A stretch of 64,000 bases of DNA. Source: Musa acuminata AAA Group (lineage: Eukaryota; Streptophyta; Magnoliopsida; Zingiberales; Musaceae). Position 1 is the first letter of the stretch. Each line of letters opens with the position of its first letter. Made by a program: the position numbers and the translations under genes. This document shows, piece by piece, positions 1 through 11,829 of the stretch. The notes under the pieces were generated by a model. That model was given only the letters and a program-made list of their open reading frames with translations, did not search any database and was not told the origin of the DNA. Location of the stretch: the NCBI RefSeq assembly GCF_036884655.1, contig NC_088345.1:32486001-32550000 (forward strand), written 5' to 3'.

Positions 1-555
1 TTAAAATTAAGATAAATAAAATAAAATTTATTTGAAAATAATTTTATCTAATTGGATTCTAAAAATTTTAAAAAATATTTTTGAACATAACTATGAATTT
101 TAAAGTAAGCCAATAAGTCCAATAAGTATAATACTACATTAAGTCAAACTATCAATACGAGTCATAACGATTGTATATTCTTAATGTCATATTCTCTTTT
201 ATATATCAAAACATTATTAGTCTTTCTTAATATAATTCATAATAACTCTTGTAATTTATCTCTTTAAGATAATCATGTTATTACATTCAACTATAATATG
301 CATAAACATAAATATAAATAGGATAGTTATAATTACCAATAATTTCTCCCTTAACATAAATTAATTACTATAAATGATGTATTGCTTTATTACTAACTTC
401 TATGTACTATAATTAAGAAAATAATTAAATTTAGTTTCCTTAATCACATGGATAAGTTAGATTCAATTTCCTAACGAGTGATTTGATATTTAGGAAGTAA
501 ATAGTTTATATTCTATTTTTGCGTGTGAACAATAAGATATGAATATTATATTACT
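1..555. other. AT-rich flank, no gene seen
   Basis: Strongly AT-rich sequence with no sustained ORF and no recognisable LTR terminus. It is the left flank of element A. The bases TTACT at 551-555 also occur directly right of A (9260-9264), so this stretch and 9265 onward were probably continuous before A inserted. It may be the upstream part of the repeat that continues at 9265; that is inference. Confidence 0.5.
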
Positions 556-1393
556 TTCTTTGTGTGTGAAAATCTTTCGATCAAGAGCACTAAGAGGGGA
601 GGGGGGGGGTGAATTAGTGCAGCGAAAATCTTTCGACGATAAAAACGTTCGAACGATAAAAACGATTTCGGTGTGAAAGCCGATTATAAGATTACTTTAA
701 CTTAAGATCAAGCGAGATGACGTTAAAGTCAATCTATGAAGGCAGTTTACAGTTATGATGAAAACCAGAATACGAGCGCAAACTGAAATATGACGTTCGT
801 ACGAAGAAACTGATTTACGTCTAAATGTTGATTCGTAAATCATTTGATTAGGCGAGATGCAGCTTAAGCAAGGATATTAAGGCAGTTTGCAGTTAAGATA
901 GAAATCAAAACGTAAACGCAAATTAAAATATGATGATCGTACGAAAAAACAGATTTACGTCTAAACGTTGATTCGGAAAGTGCAAAGTTGAAACTCGATC
1001 GTATATGCGCAGAAAGCAGTAAGCTTTAGAGGAGGTTTGCAGTAAAGATAAAATGCTCAAAGTAAATGCAAACCGAGATTTAGAGTGGTTCGGTCAATCT
1101 TGACCTACTCCACTTTTGGCTTCCTCCACCGATGAGGTCACCGACGTCAACTAGAGGCCTTCCTTCAATAGACGAAGGCCAACCACCCTTTTACAGTTTC
1201 ACTCCTTTTGACGGGCTTAGAAGAAAACCCTTACAGAATTTTCTCTCCTCTCCTCTCTTTACAGCTTAGAACTTGGAAGAAAAGAGGGAGAAGGACTTTT
1301 GGCCTTTACAACAATTTTGAGCTCTAAAAATCACAGAACAAGATCAAGATTTCGAAGTGTATTCTGTGCCCTTTCAGTGCTGAATGGGTGGGG

Positions 1394-1401
1394 TATTTAT
1401 A
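1394..1401 (-). promoter_or_regulatory. LTR TATA box (A, 3' LTR)
   Basis: TATAAATA on the minus strand within GGCCTATAAATACCCC, about 60 bp downstream of the minisatellite in transcription direction. The same arrangement recurs in every LTR of this family. Confidence 0.7.
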
Positions 1402-1461
1402 GGCCCCAACCCAGTTCAAATTTGGAGCTTAAAACTATCAATTCCCGGAATTCCAGGATCA

Positions 1462-1812
1462 GGCGGTTGCACCTCCTGACTGGAGCGGTTGCACCGCCTA
1501 GCAGAGCTCGAAGACTGAGCCTCTGGGCGGTGCCACCTCTTGTCAAGGGCGGTTGCACCTCCTGCCAGAGCTCGAAGACCGAGCTCAGGCGATGCAACCT
1601 CCTGACTGAGGCGGTTGCACCGCTCAGCCAGTGCTCGGAGATCGAGCCAAAGCGGTGCCACCTCTTATCAAGGGAGGTTGCACCGCCCAGTCTCGCTCGG
1701 AGACTGAGCCCAGGCGGTGCCACCACCTGGCTGGAGCGGTTGCACCTCCCAGTCTCGCTCGGAGACTGAGCCCAGGCGGTGCAACCTCCTGCCTTAGGCG
1801 GTTCAACCGCTT
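1462..1812. repeat. LTR minisatellite, GGCGGTTGCACC type
   Basis: Imperfect units of about 30-40 bp containing GGCGGTTGCACCTCC or GGCGGTGCCACC, alternating with GAGCTCGAAGACTGAGC-like spacers. Small ORFs on both strands here come from the repeat. Confidence 0.8.
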
Positions 1813-2337
1813 GGGAGAAATTAGGGTCCGAATGGGTTGATCCATTCGGCCCAATTTGGGTTTTTCAGGGGCCCAATTTCCCCAAGATTAAGTTAATGGG
1901 ATCACCTCTCATTTCCAACTTAATCATTGTGCTAACTACGACATTCCCTAAGACATTTACTGCAACTTGCTTCGGTGCGTCAATCGCTTCTTCCGGTGAG
2001 CTTCCGGCGAACTTCCGTCGATCATCCGATGAACCCTCGGTGATGCTCCTGCGGACTTCCGGCAAACTCCTGGACTTGCGACGATCCACTTGGCGAGTTC
2101 CGACAAGCTTCTTTGGCAAGCTCATGGACTTCTCGGATTTGTTCCTACAGAACCTCCGACGACTGTCCGAACTTCCGTCGAACTCTCGAACTCCCAACGT
2201 GATCATTGTCTTGACTCCGGCGCAACTCCTGCTGTATGTATTACTTTTATCATAGTTAATCCTACACACTTATCTCAACATATGGATTAGATAACAAATG
2301 ACAATTGACTTCATCATCAAAATTCGAGATTCAACAA

Positions 2338-2350
2338 TCTCCCCCTTTTT
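2338..2350 (-). other. Polypurine tract of A
   Basis: Minus strand AAAAAGGGGGAGA, one base from the 3' LTR start: the plus-strand primer position for reverse transcription. A second similar tract (minus AAAGGGGGAGAAA) lies at 2850-2861. Confidence 0.8.
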
Positions 2351-3881
2351 GATGATTACAATCAATTGATAATGGAGTTAACCTTAACTCTCCCTGTCTA
2401 TATGCCATACTTGAGATAAGTCTTTCTTGAATTCAAAACCTTTGAATTCATGAGACATATTGATAAGTTAAAATCATTTAAACTTATCAATACTCCCATC
2501 ATGATTCCCATCATGATGTATCTCTCCGAAGATGATGTTAAGGCTTGACATTCATTTTCAAATTTTACATTTCAAGTTTGAATGATGGTAATAGTAGCAA
2601 TTCATCATATTGTAAGATATCAACATGTAAAACTACGAAGTAAGATTTTGATATCATTACATGATGCACACATTTCAAATGATGTTTTAGCAATTATTGC
2701 ATTTCATCACATGGTAAGATATCAATACGTAAAATTACGATGCAAGTTTTTTGTTTGATATCTTGACATGATGCAAACAAGGCATAATGCAAATTATAGC
2801 AATCATGGCATCTCTTGGTGATGCAAGCATTGCATTAATACTCATATATTTCTCCCCCTTTGTCATCAACAAAAAAGCATGGTAATTGTGATACCAGGAG
2901 AATAATATAAGCAAATTTTAAGCTTCAATGTGATAATTATTCATGCCTTTACTCGGTTCATGTTATTTTTCAATAGTAAGTGATAGGAAATCAATTATAC
3001 AAGCATGATATGTAGATCACTTTGAATAATTTTTCCTTTTTATTTGTTATAATCTTTTTGCATGAAGGAGGAAGGCCATTTGTGATACCAGCTATTTGTG
3101 AGTTTACACTAAGTGAAGTTAAAATCGATGAGAGATTAAATCATGGTTCAGGTATCAAGATATGTATGTGAAGCAAATCTTTGCAAGTAAAAGCACTATC
3201 ATTCATATTTCAAGATGGAATTCATAAGAAGGAATCATTTCATCAAATCCATTTCAGAAAAATATTTTTCACATATAAGTGTATGAGAAAATCCGATTTT
3301 TAGGATACCAATTGTTAAGCGAATTCACACATGAAATGAACACTTTTATGCATTCGGACAAGACTATGCTACAGATTTTCAAATACAATCATGAAGACAA
3401 AACATGCTTATTGTTATGGAAATTTTTGTATTCAGCACATAATTTCCAACATGTTATTTTGGCATGTAATGGCAATCAAGTGATTTGATCATTCAATAAA
3501 GTCCGAAGGATAATTATAACTAGTTTATGTACTCGGGCACATCAACATTCCTAATTCTCTTCTTATGAAATCAAATTGTTCTTCACTTGGAGGTTTTATA
3601 AAAATATCAACTAGTTGATATTTAATATAACATGACGCATCAACTACATTGATATATCATTTTCACAAATCATATTTATCATGGAAATCAAGACACAAGG
3701 TTTTCAAAAAAAACATTTAGTTTCGATGTAAAATCAGACAGTGAGTAACGAGATTAAATAATGAGTGATGTTTGTAACTCCGCTCACAAATAAATACATC
3801 AGGTAACCAGATTAAGGATCAAGGCACAAGGCATTGTGATCATAGTGAGTAACATAAAGAGTTTACAATACACATACAAGC
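2351..3881 (-). other. 3' non-coding region of element A
   Basis: AT-rich stretch between ORF2 and the polypurine tract with no credible ORF. It contains the extra polypurine-like tract at 2850-2861 and several ATCATGATG-type short repeats. It corresponds to 42966-44171 in element D. Confidence 0.6.
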
Positions 3882-4992
3882 TCATTCAGGAGGTGAAAAA
3901 TTAAAATACCTAAATAAAGAGTCAAATTGTCGATGAATTTGCTGCAGCTCAGATAGGATTTGATCTTATCGATGTTCAAGCCGTTCTTATCTTTGTTCAA
4001 ATCGGTCCATCCGAATCCCAATATCATCGACAGATGATGTATGAGCTGGCTTAAATGAATGCGTTTCCTCAAAGGGACAGATCGGAGGAGATTGAGTACC
4101 CCTAAAGACTGGTGTTTCTGGTTCTGGTTCAGGTTGAGGGGGATCGGTTCTTCTAGGCATTCTAACCCAGTTACCGTTTCTATAAACACATCTTAATTGG
4201 TGAAGTAGATTTTTATTTATTATGCTAAACCTATCTACTTTTATTACTTCTTCTTCCGGTGGTATTAGAATATCGTAGGCTTTTAGTATTCCAGTGATTA
4301 TACCACCATATGGAAGCATCATGTCTTTCTTAGATAGTTCTAACATGTTTTGCTAGATAAGGTAGCCAAGACAGATGTCATGTTCTTTCATGATCAAATA
4401 CATAGTTCCTAATTCTAATTGGCTTACTTCATCATGATGGTATTGTTTAGGGAGAATGATGCTAGTTAGGATATGATGAAGTACCTTAGTGTTTAGTGGC
4501 AGTAGATGTTCACAACTTTTAGGAACAAATGTTAAGTTGGGATTGGCGAAAATAGTTCTTAAGGCTTCAACATATGTTGTCCCAACAGTTTCATCATCCC
4601 ATGATCCTCTAAAGTAAAGTCCTCTACTTTTTATGGGAATGCCTATCATGTCGCAAATGAATTTATCCGTAATGGAGATGTGTTGTCCTAAGAGATAGGT
4701 AGACATTCTTTCTTCTTCATCTACTTGTATGTTGTTGTAAAACAATCTAACAAGTCTTAGATAGATGGGTTCATTAATTTTGTAAAATAAGGAGTAGATC
4801 TAAGTTTGCAAACTATTGGATTGTCTCTAAGTCTCTTAGTTCATTTAAATCAACATGTTTTCCCTTATTGACACTTCTAAGTTCGAAAGATGAAAACTTT
4901 TCAGCATGATATTTTGAATCGAAAAGGGTAAGATCAAAATCTTCCACTAATCTCCTCTTCCCTTTGTCCCTTGAGGATCTTCTAGACCCCAT
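3882..4992 (-). pseudogene. ORF2 pseudogene of element A (accessory/env-position ORF)
   Basis: Minus-strand homologue of the intact ORF2 of element D (44172-45287), collinear from MGSRRSSRDKGKRR to the final PPE. It is disrupted by in-frame stops, among them a TAG for a tryptophan near 4821, stops near 4780, and a stop after GYLI near 4350. Open pieces remain at 4745-4353 and 4346-3987. Retained features are the VRLFYNN-like segment, the PQPEPEPE acidic/proline run and the C-terminal MDRFEQR heptad-like segment. Role unknown; see the D copy. It most resembles plant retrotransposon accessory proteins of the 'putative plant transposon protein' type (Pfam PF20167, from memory). Confidence 0.8.
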
Positions 4993-5253
4993 AACTACTG
5001 TTTAGGAGGATAGTAATGAGCAAGAGTAAATGAATCAAAAACAGAATTTAAGGGCTTCTTAGAGAATACCTTAGTGAGATCTTCAAGAGGGGGAAAGATT
5101 GTTGATCTTTTGCTTTGAAATGACGGGTATTTGGTATGCTATGAGGGGAGAAATGGAGGTGGAGAAGCTTTGGAAGAGTAAAGAGGGGAAAGGAGTGAGT
5201 TGGGGTCGGTTCCACTGCCGGCCCTAGCTCGGGTTAAAAAGGGGCAGAGTTGC

Positions 5254-5347
5254 GGGCGGTTGCACCTCTGGCTGGGGCGGTGCAACCGCTTGCAACACGT
5301 GACAGCCGGAGGTGCTACCTCCAGCTGGGGCGGTGCCACCGCCTGCA
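5254..5347. repeat. Internal copy of LTR-type GGTTGCACC repeats
   Basis: GGCGGTTGCACC, GGGCGGTGCAACCGC and GGGGCGGTGCCACCGCC follow one another inside the element, about 260 bp upstream of the ORF2 start in reading direction. The same motif otherwise sits in the LTRs. Element D has the equivalent at 45553-45642. Confidence 0.75.
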
Positions 5348-5865
5348 GGTGGTGAGCACTTGTTCTGACCGTAGTGTGATCTGATTTGAGAGTTTTTGAC
5401 TTGAGAAGACTTTTCATTCAGAGCAATCAACTTTACTTATGTAATTACGTAAGAGTTTTCATTTTAAAATAAGAACTTTTGCACGATCAAGATAGATCTT
5501 TTGACGTGCATACTGTCAATGTCGTACATATGTTTGTGATAGTTTGTTCAAGTTGGTAAGCCTTGCAAGTTCATGACAAACTTAGTCAGTTCATGATATA
5601 GAGTTGGATTCGAAAGTTACGAACGGATGAAATCGATGGGTTCGAAAATCCAGAGGATATGTGAATTGAGAATCATGGGTTTCCAATTCTGAGAAATCAA
5701 ATAGGGTCGAATCTAAATCGCATTTGTGATTTTAAATTTCTAATCTTCATATGTTATTTAGGCTAGAGAGCATTGCGAGTTCTATTTGGATATCGGGTCA
5801 TGAATATCGAGAATCCAAGGAGTAGGATATTATTTCTTGCTCCAGCTTATAATTTTTTTATGTCT

Positions 5866-7450
5866 TTATAGGAAAAGATGATTTTTAGGTACCCATTTTC
5901 TTTTGGGTGCCTCAAAAATAGATCTACATTGTTTATCATGTTGCATAGAATTTATCATGGTTCCTTTAGGAACCCAAATTAATTTGTTCGGACTAATTTT
6001 CTTGAATGGACAATTATGCGTTTTGTGTCCAAGTTTGCAACAAAATTTGCATTTGCTTTGGTGTCGAACATGTAAGATGGGGCCTTTTATGAAGATGGTT
6101 AGATTTTGCTGAGGACTTCTCACAAATCCGATTCCACTTCTTTTGGGAACGTGACCCTTGTTTGCAAGGATCATGTTCAATGACTTGCTACCAACCTCGA
6201 ATTTCTTCAAGGTGTCCTTAAGTAGCAAGTTTTCCTTTTGGAGAGTTTCTAGATCATGGCATTTTGTGTATGAACTTAAACTATCATGATATTCAGTTTT
6301 TAACTTATCAAAATTACAAGTAAGACTATCATGCTCCTTTTTAATCAATTTATATTTTCTACTAATACTCTTGCATTCATCAAATAAGTCATGGAAGGCA
6401 TTTAATAATTCATCAAATGATAAATCAGCATCTATTAAATTCGTTACCTCTTCTCCGATGGCCATTAAGGCGTAATGAGCAACTTGCTCGGTGTTGGAAT
6501 CCTCTTCTTCGGACGCGCTCGAGTCATCCCATGTTGCTTTGAGCGCCTTCTTCTTTGATGTTCTCTTCTTGACTTGGGGACAATCACTCTTGTAGTGTCC
6601 CGACTTCTTGCACTCATAGCAAATAACTTGGTCCTTCTTGGGTTCAAATTTATTTTTTGTTTCATTCTTAAACTTGTTTCTTTTAATGAATTTTTTAAAT
6701 TTTCTTGTTAGAAGTGCCAAGTCATCGTCATAGTCCTCATCACTTGAGTTTTCTCTCAAGTGGTCTTCTGAAATTTTAAGTGTCATATCCTTCTTGTTCT
6801 TTGGAAGGATGTCTTCTTACTCTTCATGAGCTTTGCAAGTCATCTCGTAGGTCATTAATGACCCGATTAGTTCTTCAAGAGGGAAGTTAGTTTAGATCTT
6901 TCGCCTCTTGAATAGCAGTGACTTTAGGATTCCAACTCTTAGGAAGGGATCTTAGAATCTTATTTACGAGCTTAAAATCCGAAAAACTTTGTTCGAGTCC
7001 TTTTAGACCGTTGACGACATCCGTGAAACTGGTAAACATGTCGCCAATAGTCTCTCTCGGTTTCATCCGGAAAAGTTCGAAAGAGTGTAACAAAAGGTTG
7101 ATTTTTGACTCTTTCACTCTACTTGTGCCTTCGTGAGTCACTTCGAGTGTGTGCCAAATATCAAATGCAGTTTCACAAACTGAAACATGGTTGAACTCGT
7201 TTTCATCAAGTGAACAAAATAAGGCATTCATAGCCTTTGCATTAAGAGCGAAAGCCTTCTTCTCCAATTCATTCCAATCGATCATTGGAAGAGAAGACTT
7301 CGAAAATCCATTTTCGAAAAGATTCCAAAGTTCAAAATCCATAGAAATCAAAAAGATCCTCATTCGGGTCTTCCAATAGGTGTAGTTCGCCCCATTGAAC
7401 ATGGGTGGACGTGTAATAGAGTGGCCCTCTTGGTTTCTGGCATATGCCAT
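5866..7450 (-). pseudogene. gag: gag pseudogene of element A
   Basis: Ty1/copia (Sirevirus-type) Gag, the structural protein that assembles particles and packages RNA. It begins MAYARNQEGHS at 7450. The N-terminal gag domain (RPPMFNG, YWKTRMRIF, FDIWHTLEVTHEGTSRVKESK) runs to 6887, where an inserted base shifts the frame just after AIQEAKDLN. A stop (GAA GAG TAA) near 6817 also interrupts it. The rest (6786-5866) is open and carries the CCHC knuckle CYECKKSGHYKSDC, a helical middle segment, and a second CCHC box CKFCCKLGHKTHNC. It is collinear with the intact 526-residue Gag of element D. Terminal segment KLIWVPKGTM resembles the usual gag-protease junction of Sireviruses, but nothing of pol follows. 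Confidence 0.88.
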
Positions 7451-7486
7451 CTCTCTTGGGTTTTAATCCGTTTGAGAGTTAACCCC

Positions 7487-7498
7487 GCTCTGATACCA
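7487..7498 (-). other. Primer binding site of A (tRNA-iMet type)
   Basis: Minus strand TGGTATCAGAGC, two bases from the end of the 5' LTR; complementary to the 3' end of plant initiator methionine tRNA. Confidence 0.85.
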
Positions 7499-8316
7499 AT
7501 TGTTAGGATCAAGAGCACTAAAAGGGGGGGGGGTGAATTAGTGCAGCGGAAATCTTTCGATGTTAAAAACGTTCGAACGACAAAAATGATTTCGGTGTGA
7601 AAGTCGATTCTAAGATTACTTTAACTTAAGATTAAGCGAGATGACGTTAAAGTCAATCTATGAAGGCAGTTTCAGTTATGATGAAAACCAGAATACGAGC
7701 GCAAACTGAAATATGACGTCCGTACGAAGAAACTGATTTACGTCTAAATGCTGATTCGTAAATCACTTGATTATGCGAGATGCAGCTTAAGCAAGGATAT
7801 TAAGGCAGTTTGTAGTTAAGATAGAAATCAAAACGTAAATGCAAACTGAAATATGATGATCGTACGAAAAAATAGATTTACGTCTAAACGTTGATTCAGA
7901 AAGTGCAAAGCTGAAACCCGATCGTATATGCGCAGAAAGCAGTAAGCTTTAGAGGAGGTTTGTAGTAAAGATAAAATGCTCAAAGTAAATGCAAACCGAG
8001 ATTTAGAGTGTTTCGGTCAATCTTGACCTACTCCACTTTTGGCTTCCTCCACCGACGAGGTCACCGACGTCAACTAGAGGCCTTCCTTCAATAGGCGAAG
8101 GCCAACCACCCTTTTACAGTTTCACTCCTTTTGATGGGCTTAGGATACAACCCTTATACAATTTTCTCTCCTCTCCTCTCTTTATAGCTCAGAACTTGGA
8201 AGAAAAGAGGGAGAAGGACTTTTGGCCTTTACAATAATTTTGAGCTCTAAAAATCACAGAACAAGATCAAGATTTCGGAGTGTATTCTGTGCCCTTTCAG
8301 TGTTGAATGGGTGGGG

Positions 8317-8324
8317 TATTTATA
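8317..8324 (-). promoter_or_regulatory. LTR TATA box (A, 5' LTR)
   Basis: TATAAATA on the minus strand, within GGCCTATAAATACCCC; expected start of the element's transcript lies about 30 bp further left. Confidence 0.7.
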
Positions 8325-8383
8325 GGCCCTAACCCAGTTCAAATTTGGAGCTCAAAACTGTCAATTCCCGGAATTCCGGGATT

Positions 8384-8735
8384 AGGCAATTGCACCTCTT
8401 GACTGAAGCGGTTGCACCGCCTAGCAGAGCTCGAAGACTGAGCCTCTGGGCGATGCCACCTCTTGTCAGGGGCGGTTGCACCTCCTGCCAGAGCTCGAAG
8501 ACTGAGCTTAGGCGGTGCAACCTCCTGACTGAGGCGGTTGCACCGCTTAGCCAGTGCTCGTAGACCGAGCCTAGGCGGTGCCACCTCCTGTCAAGGGAGG
8601 TTGCACCGCCCAGTCTCGCTCGGAGACTGAGCCCAGGCGGTGCCACCGCATGGCTGGAGCGGTTGCACCTCCCAGTCTCACTCGGAGACTGAGCCCAGGC
8701 GGTGCAACCTCTTGCGTTGGGCAGTTCAACCGCTT
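8384..8735. repeat. LTR minisatellite, GGCGGTTGCACC type
   Basis: Counterpart of 1462-1812, same unit order with substitutions. Confidence 0.8.
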
Positions 8736-9854
8736 GGCAAAAATCAGGGTCCGAATGGGTTGATCCATTCGGCCTAATTTGGGTTTTTCAGGGGCCCAAT
8801 TGCCCCAAGATTAAGTTAATGGGATCACCTCCCATTTCCAACTTAATCATTGTGCTAACTACGACATTCCCTAAGACATTTACTGTAACTTGCTCCGGTG
8901 CGTCAATCGCTTCTTTCGGCGAACTTTCGGCGAACTTCCGTCGATCATCCGATGAACCCTCGGTGATGCTCCTGCGGACTTCCGGCAAACTCCTGGACTT
9001 GCGACGATCCACTTGGGGAGTTCCGATGAGCTTCTTTGGCAAGCTCATGGACTTTTCGGATTTGTTCCTGCAGAACCTCCGACGATTGTTCGAACTTCCG
9101 TCGAACTCTCGAACTCCCAACGTGATCATTGTCTTGACTCTGGCACAACTCCTGTTGCATGTCTTACTTTTATCATAGTTAATCCTGCATACTTATCTCA
9201 ACATATGTATTAGATAACAAATGATAATTGACTTCATCATCAAAATCCGATATTCAACATTACTTACCTTTCGGGGAGATCTCATCTTCTCCTATATAAA
9301 GGGGCTACTTCTTCCTCATTCTCTACTAAGCCTAACAATGGGGGGATTTAGGAGATGACTTCCTGAGGAAATGATATCGAGGAAGGGATAATCGAAGAGA
9401 GGTAGGATTCTTTCTTTTTCAATTAGCTTTGATTTATATTTTGAAATCTTGATATTGAGATTATTATTATTTTATGATGCATAATGATGTTTTACTTTCA
9501 AAATTTCATGAGTAGTAAATACTTATAATTGATTTGTGATGTTATAATGATTATTTGATTTATCTCGATCTCTTGAGCTTAAGTGAATTTTAATATTGAT
9601 TTAATTATTAAAATTCTTATTTTTGATTAACATAGTAGTTCTAATTTATTTAATTAGATATATCTATGTTTCAAGAATTATGTATGAATTTCTATAATGT
9701 AATTAGTTTTAAATTTAAGATCATGAATTTAAAGTTTTAATTAATGAATTTGAGTCATTCATTAATAATTTTAAATGTTGAAATCTAATTTAATAAGAGG
9801 AGTCTAATTGGGGTCTGACTTGAGTCAAGTTGATCGATCAGATCGAATCGACTC

Positions 9855-10145
9855 AACCTATGTGGTCATGTACGACCTAGCTCATGTGACCAAGTACAAT
9901 CTAGCACATGTGACTTGGCATAACCCAACTATGTGGCCGGGTAGAATCCAGCCCATATAGCAAGGTACGACCCAACCATGTGGCTAGGTATGGGCCAGCT
10001 CATGTGGCTAGGTACAATCTAGTCCATGTAGCCATGTATGACCCAACTCATATGGTAAGGTACGACCCAACTATGTGGCTAGGCATCGGCTAGCTCATGT
10101 GGTAGGTACAACCCAATCCATGTGGTTAAATACAACCCCAACTCG
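9855..10145. repeat. Degenerate tandem repeat, unit about 25-30 bp
   Basis: Around ten imperfect units built on CATGTGGCTAGGTACGACCC / AACTCATGTGG. Spacing varies between roughly 22 and 32 bp and units have drifted. Confidence 0.7.
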
Positions 10146-11109
10146 TGTCTAGGACCAACTCCCGAGCCAACCAAAGCCTAGTTTAATGACAAAGCTCAGC
10201 CCAACTTATATGTGAGGCTTAGCCTAGTTCATGAAGTTAAGCCTGCTCAGCTACACGATGGCATTAGACATATAGTCGCTCCTTTTATATAACATGTCGT
10301 ACCTCAACTCAACTTAGTACTTGGAACAGGTATATATAGTGTATATGGAATAGGTATATGCAGTGTATATGACTCGTCCAAGACTCAGGTGGGTTAGTTC
10401 GGTTTGGGTTAGCACTATACGACATAGTCCAATTTCCTCTCTCTTTATTGGTTCGAGCTCATTAATTGACTAAATCAAACAAGTTTGATCAGTTAAAGCT
10501 GGTTTAGGGTGATTCCACACTAACTTGACTAGTTCAAACTTATTTGACCTAATCGAGATTAATCAAATCTAAATTGAACCAGTCTAGGGTGATTCTAGAC
10601 AAGTTCTATAAAGATTTGATGTTGGTTCTGTTATATCATAATCAAATTGAGTTTGGTTTAAGTTAATTGAGCTATTTCAATTAGAGTTTTGGTTGATTGA
10701 GGACTATTGAGATATTGATATTTCATTCTTTGATGATTTGATGAATTTAAAGGTTTTATTGGTTTTCAATTGAAGATGTCATTTGAAAATAATTATTGGT
10801 TTTCTATTTTCTTATGTTTATGATATTGATATGATGAGTATCATGTAGTAGATGTGACTAGACTAGTAGTTCACATTGGAAGTGCAACATGTGAAAGGAG
10901 CTACGGACCCATCATAGTGCGGAGCCACCAATGAATATAGTCTAGCAGATTTGTATGGTCTCTCATAATATTTAATCATATTGATTTCTTGATGTATGCA
11001 TGAGTCATTGGATGAGTGTAAATGAATGATCATGGATGTTTATATATCCTTGCTAAGAGTAGGTATGACGATTCCCTTCGGGGATTAGCGGGTCGTCAGA
11101 TGTGATGAA

Positions 11110-11290
11110 TAGATGGTTCCTCCATCAACTGTTGGGAGGAACATATCCCTACTTGGGCAGGTGAGGGATACCACTTCATCTGCTGTTGGGAGTGCGATAT
11201 GGATTATCTCCATCCGTTATTGGGAGGAATCCATCCCATGGAATATGCTTCTCCATTCGCTGTTGGGAGAGTGCACCATCGGGTGATGTA
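11110..11290. repeat. Cluster of CTGTTGGGAG repeats
   Basis: Four imperfect copies of CT(G/C)TTGGGAG-like sequence (near 11128, 11183, 11216, 11257), each after a CATC/CCATC context, spaced roughly 35-55 bp. Confidence 0.55.
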
Positions 11291-11829
11291 TGCCTTTGTT
11301 ATTATATATGTGTTGCATGTGGCTGATGCATAATTTTGTTTATTATATAAGAAATTATCATCATTTTTCTGATGCATAAGTTTTATGATGAATAGATATA
11401 TTTTCTTAATAAATTATTGATACTTGTTTATTTCATAAATATTGAAGATTAACTTTATGATTTTTCTGGGGTTCCTACCAGCATATGTGGTTGGTGATAT
11501 ATTTTTATTTTATATTTATTTTCAAAGTAATTTACTACCGTGTAATAAATCTGAAGCTTGGGTGGAAGAGACTTATGACCTTATCAAGTAGATGTTGTTA
11601 TTTTTTTCTAGTTAATAGAATATTTACTATTGTAAAAACAAGGATTTGAATTCAAAAATGAATGAAAAGAAAAGGAGAGAGTTTATTATATAAATTATGG
11701 ATAATAAAATACTGATTTATTATTCTTTTTATAAATTCAGGATGTGACAATAGTAGAAATAAATAATTTTAATCAAGTAAGAAAAAATATCAATAATAGC
11801 ATCCATTTAAATATGCATCACCATGTCTT

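Larger units (their letters stand above)
579..2336 (-). repeat. 3' LTR of element A
   Basis: Matches 7507-9259 along its length. It ends with GAGATTCAACA (minus TGTTGAATCTC), and the polypurine tract lies immediately right. It holds the GGCGGTTGCACC array (1462-1812), a TATA box at 1394-1401, and a block rich in CGGAAGTTCGCCGG-type repeats (about 1980-2200). Confidence 0.88.
556..9259 (-). mobile_element. Element A: non-autonomous Sirevirus-like LTR element (gag + ORF2)
   Basis: Two direct LTRs (about 579-2336 and 7501-9259) enclose a 5.2-kb interior. On the minus strand the order is 5' LTR, primer site, gag pseudogene, second ORF pseudogene, AT-rich 3' region, polypurine tract, 3' LTR. No protease, integrase, reverse transcriptase or RNase H is seen. 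Both coding regions are broken, so it is an older relative of element D. The terminus at 556-582 is abnormal: bases expected as TGTTAG are replaced by about 23 nt. Candidate target duplication TTACT (551-555, 9260-9264). Element limits are firm at 9259 and 2336, less so at 556. Confidence 0.85.
7501..9259 (-). repeat. 5' LTR of element A
   Basis: On the plus strand it runs TGTTAGGATCAAGAGC... to ...GATATTCAACA. It contains a G-run at 7524-7534, the GGCGGTTGCACC array at 8384-8735, and the TATA box at 8317-8324. It pairs with 579-2336 with scattered substitutions. Confidence 0.88.
9260..11749 (+). other. Unclassified repeat region, possibly a solo gypsy-type LTR
   Basis: No sustained ORF. It holds CCTATATAAAGG near 9290 (TATA-like), a degenerate tandem array (9855-10145), a CTGTTGGGAG repeat cluster (11110-11290), and ends in AGGATGTGACA at 11749. 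Many Del/Tekay-type plant LTRs end in a similar way, so this may be the right part of a solo LTR whose left part is split off by element A. No matching left terminus or primer site is visible; tentative. Confidence 0.35.

Noticed and set aside
1865..2269. ORFs of 80-134 codons in the CGGAAGTTCGCCGG-rich part of LTRs (also 8788-9178, 19603-19896, 22636-22884 type)
   Set aside because: Present in non-coding LTR U3 sequence, on both strands, not conserved in frame between LTR copies.
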